DNA of 64,000 nt from an uncultured Alteromonadaceae bacterium (GCA_947494925.1 CANLWS010000001.1:1-64000), one strand, 5' to 3'; counted from the first letter of the stretch, positions 48,024-57,002 are shown. The notes: generated from the sequence alone by a model not told the origin. Program-made: numbers and translations.

Positions 48024-49082
48024 TTAATTACGTATTCTTGAATACACCTCATTTTCAAACAATTTGTTGGTTGCCTGGTGCATGCCTCGCTGGTTGTAAT
48101 CTGTTTTTGTTACCACAACAACAAGCTCTTGCTCAGGCATGACAACAACACGATTGCCACCGTTCCCACTCATGTTGTACTGAACAAACTGCTTCCCATC
48201 AACTTCGTAGGGCGCAAGCCACCAAAGGTAGCCGTATTCGATGCCTCTGTCAGCATAAGCGACGGCTCTGGGTTTAATGGATTCTTGTGTCCATTCTGAT
48301 GACAAGACTTGCTGACCGTCGTAACGTCCGCCCATTCGCTGCATCTCAGCGAACTTTGCCAGTCCTCGAGTGGTGAGCCCAAGCCCACCACTTTTGTGTG
48401 CCTGACCCAATGCATTTTCCTGCCATTCATATCGACTAATTCCCAAGGGCTCGAAGAACTTCGTTTTCACGAATTCCTGAAATGGCATTTTACTTGCCCG
48501 TTCTACAGCTGTTCCCAACATCTCTACACCGGCAGAGCAGTATGCGAATACACGACCGTACTTTGCGGTAGCGGGTTTATCACTCCAAGAAGGATACCCT
48601 CGCATCGGCAAGTCCCAGAAAAATGATGGCCAATCTTCGATGTTGTGCATCCGTGACTCGTTGCCCCGGGAGTACTGATCCTGATCATTACATTCCAACA
48701 CTCCGCTCATGGAAATCATGTCTTCAAAGGTCATAGCTAGCTTACGAGGATCAGGATTATCAAAAGGTGCTTCTTCCTGAAAGAAGTTAGATGTGGGCGT
48801 ATCAATGCTAAATAGTCCGGCATCTATTGCTGCGCCGACGGCCATACCTGTCATAGTCTTAGTGACAGAACGGGTATTGTGTAAACTCTCTGCACTCGCA
48901 CCATTAAAATACCCCTCATAAACTATCTTTCCCTTTTCCATGACTAATAAGCTGGTGACAGTTCCATAATCTCCACCCGAGACATTTTTTTCCAGAGAGC
49001 GCTGGGCTGACCAACGCCCTTCAGCAGCCATTGACGATATCAATACCCCAAATACCCCTAAACCAATGATGAATTTCTGCAT
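48024..49082 (-). CDS. Serine hydrolase of the class C beta-lactamase fold, exported
   Basis: The 352-residue protein has a signal peptide (MQKFIIGLGVFGVLISSMAA). The active-site SxxK is SVTK at residues 72-75 (RSVTKTMTGMAVG). The second motif is YCS in FAYCSAGVEMLG, where most relatives have YSN, and the third is SGNGG near VQYNMSGNGGNRVVV. Members are esterases, peptidases or amidases rather than true beta-lactamases. It is divergent, across 135 bp, from a CadC-like winged-helix/TPR regulator, an arrangement repeated at 60890-64000. Confidence 0.88.
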   Translation of the reverse strand: MQKFIIGLGVFGVLISSMAAEGRWSAQRSLEKNVSGGDYGTVTSLLVMEKGKIVYEGYFNGASAESLHNTRSVTKTMTGMAVGAAIDAGLFSIDTPTSNFFQEEAPFDNPDPRKLAMTFEDMISMSGVLECNDQDQYSRGNESRMHNIEDWPSFFWDLPMRGYPSWSDKPATAKYGRVFAYCSAGVEMLGTAVERASKMPFQEFVKTKFFEPLGISRYEWQENALGQAHKSGGLGLTTRGLAKFAEMQRMGGRYDGQQVLSSEWTQESIKPRAVAYADRGIEYGYLWWLAPYEVDGKQFVQYNMSGNGGNRVVVMPEQELVVVVTKTDYNQRGMHQATNKLFENEVYSRIRN

Positions 49083-49217
49083 AAATTTTTCCTTTTCGTA
49101 TTTACATTAAAAACGATGAGTGTTTCAGGGAAATAGTGACAAGAGAGGTAGGGCTGGTCACTTGAAGAAACTTGAATTATCTTGAAGCTGCTTTTCAAAA
49201 TCGATTAGACTGCTTGA

Positions 49218-50786
49218 ATGCAATTTGTTCTGAAAGATTTATTAATCGATACAGAATCCCGTGTTGTCAGGCGAAACAACGCTGATATAAAGCTCCCTGA
49301 TCTGAGTTTTGACGTTTTGGTCGCACTGGTTGATTCTGCTCCCGAACCCATTGGCACCGAAACGTTTTCTAAAGAGGTTTGGGGATCTGCCCATGTGAGT
49401 GATGAAACTGTTGCTCAGCGGATCACACTATTGCGAAAAGCGATTGGCGATAATCCCAAAAAACCTCAATATATCCGCACGGTTCGTGGACTGGGATACG
49501 CCATAGTTGGATCAATTGAGAGAGTAGCGCCGCCTTCTGAGCCTCGACTATTTAAAGCTGCAAGTATTCGGAATGGCATTATCACTGCGGGCTTATTGAT
49601 TGTTGTTTCCACCTCAACATATTTTATTAACTCTGCTGGCATGAATTCAGTAAATGTTGAATCAAGCAAAGTAAAGCCTGAATCCTCCAACAATATTTTG
49701 ATAGACAGAGCACGAGCGCAACTCAAATTGCACCAGGCAACAGAGACCAGCCGGGCGATAGATATGCTTAGGGAAGCATTGCTGCTGGAGCCTGACAGAT
49801 TTGATGCTCGCCTGACACTCAGTTTTGCATTGTCAACCAAAGCCACTAAATTTGGCGGCAGTGCTATTGAGAGGCGAGAAGCAGAAACCATTGCCCGCGC
49901 CTTAACTACTGAACGCCCTGATAGCAGCAACGCCTGGTCAGCTTTGGCTTATGCGTTAAGCTCTCAGGGCCGCCAAGATGAGAGCTTATCTGCCTATCAG
50001 GTTGCCTCACACCTTGATCCGGGAAACGCACCAGCCGTTTCGAGTCTTGCACATTTGCACCTTCTGCGAGGTGAATTGCACCAAGCATTATTGCTTGAGC
50101 AGCAAGCAAAAAAAGCAGGAGGGAGCTCCCGCTACGCTGAAATTCAGATTGCACAATCATTGGAACTCATCGAACACCCAGCCGCTAAAACCTGGCAGCA
50201 AAAAGCCTTGTCCCTTAATCCAGGTCAAGTGGTCGTTATCAGCGAAGTTGCAAGATCTTACCTGCGAAAGGGAGACCCAAAAGCGGCTTTGGCTATTCTT
50301 GCTGAAACGAATGGAGCGGATCAATTAGCTCCGCAAATATTGCAATTGCGCGGTCGGGCAGAGTATACCCTGGGTAAAACTGGCGAAGCCCGAAAACACT
50401 TCGAGGCGGCAGGAGATTGGGGGAAGTATGAGCTCGCGGCAATGAGCGCGCTGCAGGGAGATATTAAACTTATGCAGCAAATTTCTTTGTCCAGTAAACA
50501 CGAGGATCTAGATAATGATCCAACGGCAGAAACGCGGATCCTGCTGGCTGAAATATACGCTGCTGCAGGCCGGGAAAGTGAAGCATTACAATTGATTTCT
50601 GACGCTGTTCAACTCGGCTGGCGCGATGCAAACTGGTTGAATCATTCCCCGTTTTTCGGCTCATTAATGACATCTGAAAAAGGGCAACAAATTAAACATC
50701 GTATTCAAGAAGAACTAATGACACAACGACGTCTTATCACGGGTTCCTTAGCCCTCAGACCGATTCTAACCGGCAATGAAATCTGA
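49218..50786 (+). CDS. CadC-like membrane winged-helix regulator with TPR domain
   Basis: The 522-residue protein has an OmpR/PhoB-type DNA-binding domain at residues 1-100 (PDLSFDVLVALVDSAPEPIG; SDETVAQRITLLRKAIGDNP; YIRTVRGLGYAIVG). One membrane helix lies at about 119-138, and the periplasmic part (150-500) consists of TPR repeats (SNAWSALAYALSSQGRQDES; LRKGDPKAALAILAETNGAD). Such ToxR/CadC-type proteins sense outside signals and bind DNA from the membrane. It probably controls the divergent serine hydrolase gene 135 bp away (inference from layout). Confidence 0.87.
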   Translation: MQFVLKDLLIDTESRVVRRNNADIKLPDLSFDVLVALVDSAPEPIGTETFSKEVWGSAHVSDETVAQRITLLRKAIGDNPKKPQYIRTVRGLGYAIVGSIERVAPPSEPRLFKAASIRNGIITAGLLIVVSTSTYFINSAGMNSVNVESSKVKPESSNNILIDRARAQLKLHQATETSRAIDMLREALLLEPDRFDARLTLSFALSTKATKFGGSAIERREAETIARALTTERPDSSNAWSALAYALSSQGRQDESLSAYQVASHLDPGNAPAVSSLAHLHLLRGELHQALLLEQQAKKAGGSSRYAEIQIAQSLELIEHPAAKTWQQKALSLNPGQVVVISEVARSYLRKGDPKAALAILAETNGADQLAPQILQLRGRAEYTLGKTGEARKHFEAAGDWGKYELAAMSALQGDIKLMQQISLSSKHEDLDNDPTAETRILLAEIYAAAGRESEALQLISDAVQLGWRDANWLNHSPFFGSLMTSEKGQQIKHRIQEELMTQRRLITGSLALRPILTGNEI

Positions 50787-50956
50787 ATTATACTGGCTGT
50801 AATTTCCTCACAAAGCCTGTGCATTGAATTTTCATTTCAACTACGCCAATCACTTTATCTGGGTATATCTTTTGTCCACTAGCTTGATTTAATCAAGTGT
50901 GGGTTGTAGCTTTAAATCGAGTAACTATTTTACCCATTGAGGAATCTGCGTTCAGG

Positions 50957-51703
50957 ATGAAACCCAGACACTTTGCCTACCTGGCATTTTTACAGCTGAT
51001 TAGCACACCTAGCCACCCAGAAGAACTACAAAGTCTGGTTGTTGCTACTGCTGATGGCCCACCTCACATGATTGAGTACAATCAGTCCGGTATCGACTTA
51101 GACGTCACCCGTTTATTGTTGAACCGGATAAAGGTTAAGCCGAGCTTTAAATTCGTTGGCCTTGGTCGCGCAAGAGTAGGAATGAAAAGTGGTCAATATG
51201 AAGCAATGGTTCCAACTTTTTTACAGCAAGATGAGAGCGGGTTTTATGTATCTACCCCAGTGATAGCCTATAAGCCGACCGTTTTCTCCCTGTCCAGAAA
51301 CCAGTTTTCCCCAAAGACTTTAAACAGTATAAAGGGCCATTCTTTAGCCAGTTTTCAAGGCGCAAAAGGCTACTTCGGGGAAGCCTATAGTCAAGTTGCG
51401 AATTCATCCCCCTATTACTCTGAAATTGCCGCAATGAAGACAATACCTTTGCTGATCTACAAGGAAAGGTTCGACTATGCGGTACTCGATAAATATATTT
51501 TTTATTATTATTTCCGACTAAATAATAAACAAAGGGACATAAGCGTCTTCGCAGAACACGACCTTATTCCTGCTGCCTTTGCGGCAGTTGCTTTTACTGA
51601 CAAGCACCTTCGAGATCACTTCAATGAAGCTGCTAAGGGTTTTATTCAGTCAGAAGAGTATAAATCTATCCTGAAACGCTATGTTGGTTCGGTCAGTAAA
51701 TGA
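50957..51703 (+). CDS. Orphan periplasmic solute-binding-like protein
   Basis: The 248-residue protein starts at the ATG at 50957 (MKPRHFAYLAFLQLISTPSH, signal peptide); an in-frame start at 50897 would bury the signal. The mature part resembles family-3 binding proteins (VVATADGPPHMIEYNQSGID, FVGLGRARVGMKSGQYEAMV, later FDYAVLDKYIFYYYFRLNNK). No transporter partner is adjacent. It lies downstream of the CadC-like regulator on the same strand, 170 bp away. Confidence 0.7.
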   Translation: MKPRHFAYLAFLQLISTPSHPEELQSLVVATADGPPHMIEYNQSGIDLDVTRLLLNRIKVKPSFKFVGLGRARVGMKSGQYEAMVPTFLQQDESGFYVSTPVIAYKPTVFSLSRNQFSPKTLNSIKGHSLASFQGAKGYFGEAYSQVANSSPYYSEIAAMKTIPLLIYKERFDYAVLDKYIFYYYFRLNNKQRDISVFAEHDLIPAAFAAVAFTDKHLRDHFNEAAKGFIQSEEYKSILKRYVGSVSK

Positions 51704-51806
51704 AGCGGAGTATTTTCAAGTTTAAACTGAATCCACGCTAATCACTTTATCCTGTCTTTCTCTGTGCTAGAGTGTTTTCCAGCAATCCTGGAAACAAGAT
51801 AACACT

Positions 51807-52361
51807 ATGAATCAATTTGAATATTTGATCCCTTTTGTGGGAATTATTTATGCCTTGGCCGCAACAGATTTGCTAGTCAGTACCCATAGATTGATTATTG
51901 AAAGAAAGCGTTTCACAGCGCATGCTGTCCCCATAATTTGGGCGATAGTCGCCTTTCTGATGATCATAAACAGTTGGTGGGGGTTTTTAGATATAAACCA
52001 AAAAATCGTATTGGAAAATGCAGGTCAATTGTTCCTACTAAGTCTTTTACCTTTAATGCTTTTTCTCATTGCCTCATTATCATTGCCACACAAAATAAAG
52101 AATCACTTGAATCTCTGGGAATATTTTTGTGAGCATAAAGCACCCTTTTATTTGTCTCACACCATATATTTGCTGCTAATTCCCTTAGTCCTAATGGATT
52201 TTTCTGACCAGCTAAATGTGGCTCAAATAACGCGAAATATAGTCATGGCTTTAGTGTTTTTAAGCTTAATATGGTTGAAACATTGGATTTGGCACCTGGC
52301 GGCGGGTTCGGCCTTTATGCTGGGTCTATTGATGTCAATATTTAAACAGTCGATGCAGTAG
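51807..52361 (+). CDS. Hypothetical membrane protein
   Basis: The 184-residue protein has about five predicted membrane helices (near residues 5-25, 42-60, 73-93, 113-131 and 143-180). I recognise no family; charged residues cluster in short loops (LIIERKRFTA, PHKIKNHLNLWEYFCEHKAP). A perfect 10-bp inverted repeat follows at 52440-52468. Confidence 0.65.
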   Translation: MNQFEYLIPFVGIIYALAATDLLVSTHRLIIERKRFTAHAVPIIWAIVAFLMIINSWWGFLDINQKIVLENAGQLFLLSLLPLMLFLIASLSLPHKIKNHLNLWEYFCEHKAPFYLSHTIYLLLIPLVLMDFSDQLNVAQITRNIVMALVFLSLIWLKHWIWHLAAGSAFMLGLLMSIFKQSMQ

Positions 52362-52439
52362 TAACTTACATATCCACGTAATAATTAATTCCCTGATTAG
52401 TGTTCTATGGTTTTCCCCTAATAAATCCAAAACCAGGAT

Positions 52440-52468
52440 GTTGGCTAACAAACAACAAGTTAGCCAAC
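52440..52468. terminator. Inverted repeat, probable bidirectional terminator
   Basis: GTTGGCTAAC at 52440-52449 pairs perfectly with GTTAGCCAAC at 52459-52468 around a 9-nt loop, between two convergent genes. Only a weak T tract follows (TTTTT about 10 bp on). Confidence 0.5.
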
Positions 52469-52501
52469 TGATCCTAAAATTTTTCTAGTGTGAGCAGCTC
52501 A

Positions 52502-52831
52502 CTAAGCCTTAAAGAAGCTTACCGAACGATCCGTTCTTACCAGACAGGTGTATTTACCTTTTCGCTTCGATTGAGGTTTGATTTTCATTTGGACCGTCAT
52601 ACCTTTGAGGCTACTGTGCCATCTTACGCGGCTGGTATTCCGATAGACTTTAGCAAACTCTTCAGTGTCCACAACTGAGTCAGCACCATACTTTTCTTTC
52701 GCCGCTTCCAGGCATGATTCCACCGCCATCGCCCTAAGCTCCGATTTGCTTGCTTTATCTTGTGCCATAACTGCCACACCTGTTGACAGGTTCAAGGCTA
52801 TTGCCACTAACAGGGTCTTTGCAATGTTCAT
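52502..52831 (-). CDS. Small exported hypothetical protein
   Basis: The 109-residue protein starts at the ATG at 52831 (GGAG 7 nt upstream). It has a signal peptide (MNIAKTLLVAIALNLSTGVA, cleavage near VMA-QD). The mature 85 residues are basic with two Cys (ESCLEAAKEKYGADSVVDTE; KGKYTCLVRTD) that may form a disulfide. No family recognised. Its start region is 43 bp from the first of two operators of the divergent HxlR gene, so it may be that regulator's target. Confidence 0.65.
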   Translation of the reverse strand: MNIAKTLLVAIALNLSTGVAVMAQDKASKSELRAMAVESCLEAAKEKYGADSVVDTEEFAKVYRNTSRVRWHSSLKGMTVQMKIKPQSKRKGKYTCLVRTDRSVSFFKA

Positions 52832-52873
52832 GATTTTCTCCACCAAGTTTAGATTGTGTTAACAACTTGTTAA

Positions 52874-52919
52874 GTTCCATTTTGGAACCTATATTTAATA
52901 TAGAGTTGCAAAATGGAAC
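52874..52919. promoter_or_regulatory. Two operator-like palindromes upstream of the HxlR gene
   Basis: GTTCCATTTTGGAAC (52874-52888) is a perfect palindrome with 6-bp arms around TTT. GTTGCAAAATGGAAC (52905-52919) is the same element with one arm mismatch. They are 31 bp apart start to start, three helical turns, so both lie on one face of the helix. They sit between the divergent small exported gene and the HxlR gene, the expected place for an HxlR operator. Confidence 0.7.
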
Positions 52920-52969
52920 CTGTCAAGTAATACTGGAAAATATATTTGAGAAAAAATGCGAGATGAACC

Positions 52970-53497
52970 ATGCGTTGGGAAGATACTTGTAATCAAACCT
53001 GCTCGGTAGCGCGCGCTACTTCTATCTTTGGCGACAGGTGGACACTACTTGTTCTGCGATTGTTATTTCTCAAAGTCACAAAGTTTTCAGACATTCAGCA
53101 AACCTTAGGGATCACTAAACACCGTCTAACAGATCGGTTAAACCGGCTTCTCGAAGAAGAGATTGTGTATAAACACCTCTATGACGAAACCTACAAACGG
53201 TACGAATATCGACTCACAGAAAAAGGGATAGATTTGTATGCTGTGATGATTGTGATAGGGCAATGGGGTGACAAGTGGTTGACTGATGGTGACGGCGCAC
53301 CTGTAGAGTATGTACACAAAAATTGCGGACAAAATGCAAACCCGGCCCTGACTTGCAGTTGTTGTGGAGAAAAACTCACAGCTTCCAGTCTGTCATTGCG
53401 AATGGGTTCTGGATTGCAGAAGAAATTGGAAAACGAAGAGATAAACAAATTCGACGAAAAACTTTATGCCAATGTATTTGGCTGGGAAAAGAAATAG
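52970..53497 (+). CDS. HxlR family transcriptional regulator
   Basis: The 175-residue protein has an HxlR winged helix in residues 8-105 (CSVARATSIFGDRWTLLVLR; FSDIQQTLGITKHRLTDRLN; YKRYEYRLTEKGIDLYAVMI). A C-terminal extension has a four-Cys zinc-ribbon-like block (C118 in HKNCGQNANP; LTCSCCGEKL). The Cys near the N-terminus (TCNQTC) could be redox-sensing, as in HxlR-type YodB/HypR (inference). Two palindromic operators lie 50-95 bp upstream, pointing to autoregulation. Confidence 0.88.
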   Translation: MRWEDTCNQTCSVARATSIFGDRWTLLVLRLLFLKVTKFSDIQQTLGITKHRLTDRLNRLLEEEIVYKHLYDETYKRYEYRLTEKGIDLYAVMIVIGQWGDKWLTDGDGAPVEYVHKNCGQNANPALTCSCCGEKLTASSLSLRMGSGLQKKLENEEINKFDEKLYANVFGWEKK

Positions 53498-53605
53498 CGC
53501 ACTAACTGAGGAATTACAAATTTGGCCAATTTAAACCAGTTTGTATTGGATGTTGGCACCTGCAAACGGCGCCAACTGAGTTATCGATTTGGCACTGGTG
53601 TTTTG

Positions 53606-54082
53606 TTATGCCGCACTGGATTTTTCAACGACATCAGCTAGTTTGCCAAAGGCAGCTGTCCATCCTCCTTGAATAATCACTCTCAACTCCACATCACCTT
53701 CAACTTTCATATCTGGAATATTGCTATGAGTTAAACGCACCTTAGTACCTGTTTCAAGCTGCGTAAACTCGACTCGAATTACCATGTTGTCGTTTTTATC
53801 GTTAGAGGTGTAAGCAAGTAAATGGGGAGGGTCATATTCGATCAGGGTTGCAAAACCTGGTACATCATGAGAACCCTGATCTGTTTCGATCGTCATGTGA
53901 TGGTTATATTTACCACCCACTTCAGGCTCGACTTCAGAGCGGACATCTGTGCACTCCGCACATCCCCACCACTGCTTGACCTTGCTGGTGATGATCCAGG
54001 CTTCAAACACTTCATCAATGGACGCCTGATAAATTCGGGTAACAACTAAATTTCCATGGCTAAATTCAATCTCGGTTTTCAT
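53606..54082 (-). CDS. SRPBCC/AHSA1-domain protein
   Basis: The 158-residue protein is of the Aha1/START-like ligand-binding fold: LVVTRIYQASIDEVFEAWII, KQWWGCAECTDVRSEVEPEV, GGKYNHHM, and the C-terminal helix GGWTAAFGKLADVVEK. Its ligand is unknown. It starts one base after the ArsR stop codon with a strong GAGGAGG ribosome binding site. ArsR-AHSA1 pairs are common, and the regulator controls the pair. Confidence 0.9.
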   Translation of the reverse strand: MKTEIEFSHGNLVVTRIYQASIDEVFEAWIITSKVKQWWGCAECTDVRSEVEPEVGGKYNHHMTIETDQGSHDVPGFATLIEYDPPHLLAYTSNDKNDNMVIRVEFTQLETGTKVRLTHSNIPDMKVEGDVELRVIIQGGWTAAFGKLADVVEKSSAA

Positions 54083-54424
54083 TTAATCCTCCTCTCGTTT
54101 GCCGTTGTTTTTCGTCTGTAAATACAATTCGACTTCATCAAATTGTAATTTCCAGAATTGCGCATACAGACCTATCCAATTAGTAACGTCGTCTATGGGT
54201 CTCGGGTCTACGCGCACAATGCTCTCGCGACCATTCTTGGTTCGCGAAACCAATCCGGCTCGCTCCAGAATCCGTAAATGTTTTGATATAGCCGGTTGAG
54301 ATACCTGGTACAAGTCTGTCAAAGAGCGCACATTTGCTTCCCCCTTCGCTAGGTGAGCGAGCATTCCGCGCCGCGTTGGATCCGATAGAGCTGCAAAAAT
54401 ATGGTTAAGTGATTCATCATTCAT
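54083..54424 (-). CDS. ArsR family transcriptional regulator
   Basis: The 113-residue winged-helix repressor starts at the ATG at 54424 (MNDESLNHIFAALSDPTRRG, then MLAHLAKGEANVRSLTDLY). The recognition helix is VSQPAISKHLRILERAGLVS, and the wing is RTKNGRESIVRVDPRP. It lacks the Cys metal motif of ArsR/SmtB, so the signal is probably not a metal. A perfect 24-bp palindrome covers its start codon. A longer frame upstream would run through that operator and is unlikely. Confidence 0.9.
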   Translation of the reverse strand: MNDESLNHIFAALSDPTRRGMLAHLAKGEANVRSLTDLYQVSQPAISKHLRILERAGLVSRTKNGRESIVRVDPRPIDDVTNWIGLYAQFWKLQFDEVELYLQTKNNGKREED

Positions 54425-54442
54425 AACCAAAAGGTTATGAAT
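54419..54442. promoter_or_regulatory. 24-bp palindrome over the ArsR start (probable operator)
   Basis: ATTCATAACC-AAAA-GGTTATGAAT is a perfect inverted repeat with 10-bp arms at 54419-54442. The ArsR ATG (54422-54424) lies inside one arm, so bound protein would block transcription. ArsR repressors usually bind imperfect 12-2-12 sites near the start, which fits. No Shine-Dalgarno sequence is visible before this ATG, suggesting leaderless or weak initiation. Confidence 0.75.
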
Positions 54443-54663
54443 TAAACTTAAATTTGTCAAATATGAAATGACGACGCTAACTAAAAATATTGGAAAGAGC
54501 ACAACAATCTGCTGATGAGTAAGATATTTAACAGTAAGAATATTTGTCTAAATAGAAAGTTTGACCTTCGTAATTATGGCTCTCACAGTGAGCTAGAGCT
54601 GAGCTTGATAATACCTTTAGCTTGAATTATCTTCTGTATCTTGGTTTCTCAATATGGTAGCGA

Positions 54664-55494
54664 ATGGTAACTCTACTAGTCAGGGCTGTTTCTTGTCTGT
54701 CATTGTGGCTAATAAACTCAACGCTACTTTCCGCAGTGGAAGTAAAAACCCGTGAAAAAATCACGGTTGTCACTTCAGAGTTCCCACCATATTCTTCTCA
54801 ACACTTAGTACATCAAGGCTACGTTAACCACGTAATTGAATGTGCTTTTTCCAAAGTCAACCTAGACGTAAAATTTCTTTACGTACCCTGGTCTCGAGCC
54901 TATCAGATGGTGGCTGAAGGGAAATATCCCGCCACCTCTTATTGGTACGAAGATCCCAAGCATTATCAGAATTTTCTTCTCAGCAATCCTATTATGAAAG
55001 AGGATGTAATTTTTGTGCGACGTAAGTCCCAACAGAGTAAAATTTGGCGAAACCTCGAGTCTTTTGAGGGCCTACGTGTCGGTATGACCAGAGGCTATAC
55101 CTACACAGACGAACTCTGGCAATTTGCTGAGAAGAACCAATTCTATGTATCTATTGTCAATACTGACCGTCAAAACGTTGAAATGTTGATTGCTGATAGG
55201 GTTGATTTGTTTCCGTACGACAAAGCAGCTCTTGAGTACTTACTCCTAAATCATCCTGATGCGGAAGTGCGTCAAAAACTAGAGTTTATGGAGCCACCTC
55301 TAGCCTCCAAAATCGGGCATGTGCTGTTTTCAAAACGTCACCCTAATGTCCAAGAACTCAGACTGCAATTTAATACAGGGCTAAAAGTGTGTTACGAGCA
55401 GGGTCTCTTGCAGTCCATACACGACAGGTTTCATGATGGACATTACTCGTCTCCGGCCCAAACATACCATGTTGATACACCGAAATTGCAGTAA
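54664..55494 (+). CDS. Orphan periplasmic solute-binding-like protein
   Basis: The 276-residue protein has a signal peptide (about residues 1-25, ending near LLSAVEV) and a family-3 binding-protein fold: ITVVTSEFPPYSSQHLVHQG, VNHVIECAFSKVNLDVKFLY, VPWSRAYQMVAEGKYPATSY, LRVGMTRGYTYTDELWQFAE and MLIADRVDLFPYDKAALEYL. No permease is adjacent. It is one of six such orphan proteins in the window. Confidence 0.82.
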   Translation: MVTLLVRAVSCLSLWLINSTLLSAVEVKTREKITVVTSEFPPYSSQHLVHQGYVNHVIECAFSKVNLDVKFLYVPWSRAYQMVAEGKYPATSYWYEDPKHYQNFLLSNPIMKEDVIFVRRKSQQSKIWRNLESFEGLRVGMTRGYTYTDELWQFAEKNQFYVSIVNTDRQNVEMLIADRVDLFPYDKAALEYLLLNHPDAEVRQKLEFMEPPLASKIGHVLFSKRHPNVQELRLQFNTGLKVCYEQGLLQSIHDRFHDGHYSSPAQTYHVDTPKLQ

Positions 55495-55625
55495 AACCAA
55501 TTTACAATATAGAAACAATCACATTCTCAAAGCGACATGGTCACAATGGCACTTTATTGAAGGCACAATAACGGCTAAGCTTTTCGTTTGCTCCAAATTC
55601 AACTGATAAGTAGATTTTTAATTGT

Positions 55626-56864
55626 ATGGCAGCTGATCGTTTTATTCCCTATAGAAAACAAGACATTATTGAAATGTGCATTGGTGAAATTGGACAACAG
55701 GAATCGCCTGAATCTTTTCGACAATTCAGTGGGTTACTTGCCAGCTTCATTCATTTTGAGTATCACAGTGTGCTGGAATCGTTGAAAAATGATTATGCCC
55801 CCTTTGATCCAAACTCCGATACACGTAAGTTAAAAACGCTTTCAGCAGAACAAAGAAATCAGTATCGCAACTCCTTTGCCGACAACTTTTCCAAGCTTCT
55901 TGATGCCGCTAACTTTGAAAAAGTAACAACCCAAGATTTACAGGAGGCGTTAACCGAAGAATCCCTGTTTAAAGTTAGGTTGGAAGTAGAGTTTGATGAC
56001 TTTGAACATGTGGTGTTCTACCGTCGCGGCGAATCTCAGCTAAGTGAAACCATCACCTCGTTATGGGGATTGCGCAAGCAAACGATTAATTTCACAAACT
56101 ATGATCGTGTCGCGGTGTTCATTACCTTAAAAGACAAGTCACACTTTGAGCGCAAGAACAAGTTGCCCATTGGTTTTGAACCGGGTTCTACCATAATAAA
56201 GCTGTTTCAGAATGTTCCAAAAGCAGACCTTGAAATGCTGTTCCCCAATAGTGAAGTCAGAATGCGCAGAATTGATAAAATGATTATCGGCGCTTCTGCT
56301 GTAGTTGGTGGTGCAATTGTATTAGTGACTAAGTTGGGTGCTTCAATTTTATTGCTGGCAGCGTTAATTGGATTCTGGCTTGGCTGGCGCGACGAATCGG
56401 TTGAAATGACGCAGCAGCACTTTTTGTCTTTTGGCATTGGAGTAGGCGTACTAGGTGGCTTTGTTTTTAAGGAATGGAGTAAATTTAAAAACCGTAAAAT
56501 CAAGTTCATGAAGGCGCTTTCTGACAACCTCTACTTTAAGAACCTAGACAATAATGCAGGCGTTTTCCACACCCTAACAGATGCTGCAGAAGAGGAAGAT
56601 TTTAAAGAAGCAATTTTGGCCTATACCTTCTTAAATAAAGCGCCAGCAGGGCTCAGCGCTGACGAATTGGACAGAGAAATCGAGTCTTGGTTTACGGATA
56701 AGTATCAATGTAAGTTGGACTTTGAAATCTCAGATGCCTTAGGCAAACTCGAACGAATGCAAATTATTGAATGTAGGCAGGATAAATATTATTCATTATC
56801 TTTAAAAGAAGCCAAACACAGATTAGATACACAATGGGACAACTTCTTTAGCTACAATAAGTAA
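55626..56864 (+). CDS. TMEM143/DUF3754-like membrane protein
   Basis: This 412-residue protein matches the DUF3754 (TMEM143-like) pattern. The N-terminal soluble part has DRFIPYRKQDIIEMC and VEFDDFEHVVFYRRGESQLS. Two close membrane helices follow at about residues 218-258 (IIGASAVVGGAIVLVTKLGA; SILLLAALIGFWLGWRD), with a third near 264-278. The C-terminal part looks like a winged helix (DAAEEEDFKEAILAYTFLNK; SADELDREIESWF). Function unknown. The family also occurs in eukaryotic mitochondria and cyanobacteria. Confidence 0.75.
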   Translation: MAADRFIPYRKQDIIEMCIGEIGQQESPESFRQFSGLLASFIHFEYHSVLESLKNDYAPFDPNSDTRKLKTLSAEQRNQYRNSFADNFSKLLDAANFEKVTTQDLQEALTEESLFKVRLEVEFDDFEHVVFYRRGESQLSETITSLWGLRKQTINFTNYDRVAVFITLKDKSHFERKNKLPIGFEPGSTIIKLFQNVPKADLEMLFPNSEVRMRRIDKMIIGASAVVGGAIVLVTKLGASILLLAALIGFWLGWRDESVEMTQQHFLSFGIGVGVLGGFVFKEWSKFKNRKIKFMKALSDNLYFKNLDNNAGVFHTLTDAAEEEDFKEAILAYTFLNKAPAGLSADELDREIESWFTDKYQCKLDFEISDALGKLERMQIIECRQDKYYSLSLKEAKHRLDTQWDNFFSYNK

Positions 56865-57002
56865 CGCCCATCAAATCGCAAAGAGTCGAAGGAAGCCAGA
56901 GTTGAACTTTTCGATCCTTTGCACCGCGATTGTGCGGTGAGTTGATGCATGGCGTTATTCAGCTATTCTTAGTTATCACGACTAACAATATTTTCGGACT
57001 CT

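Noticed and set aside
48024-49082. True class C beta-lactamase (resistance gene)
   Set aside because: The SxxK is present but the YxN motif is YCS and the KTG box is replaced by SGNGG; it fits the broad serine hydrolase group, not AmpC.
56922-56939. CACCGC/GCGGTG hairpin as terminator of the TMEM143-like gene
   Set aside because: The stem is only 6 bp and there is no T-tract on either side.
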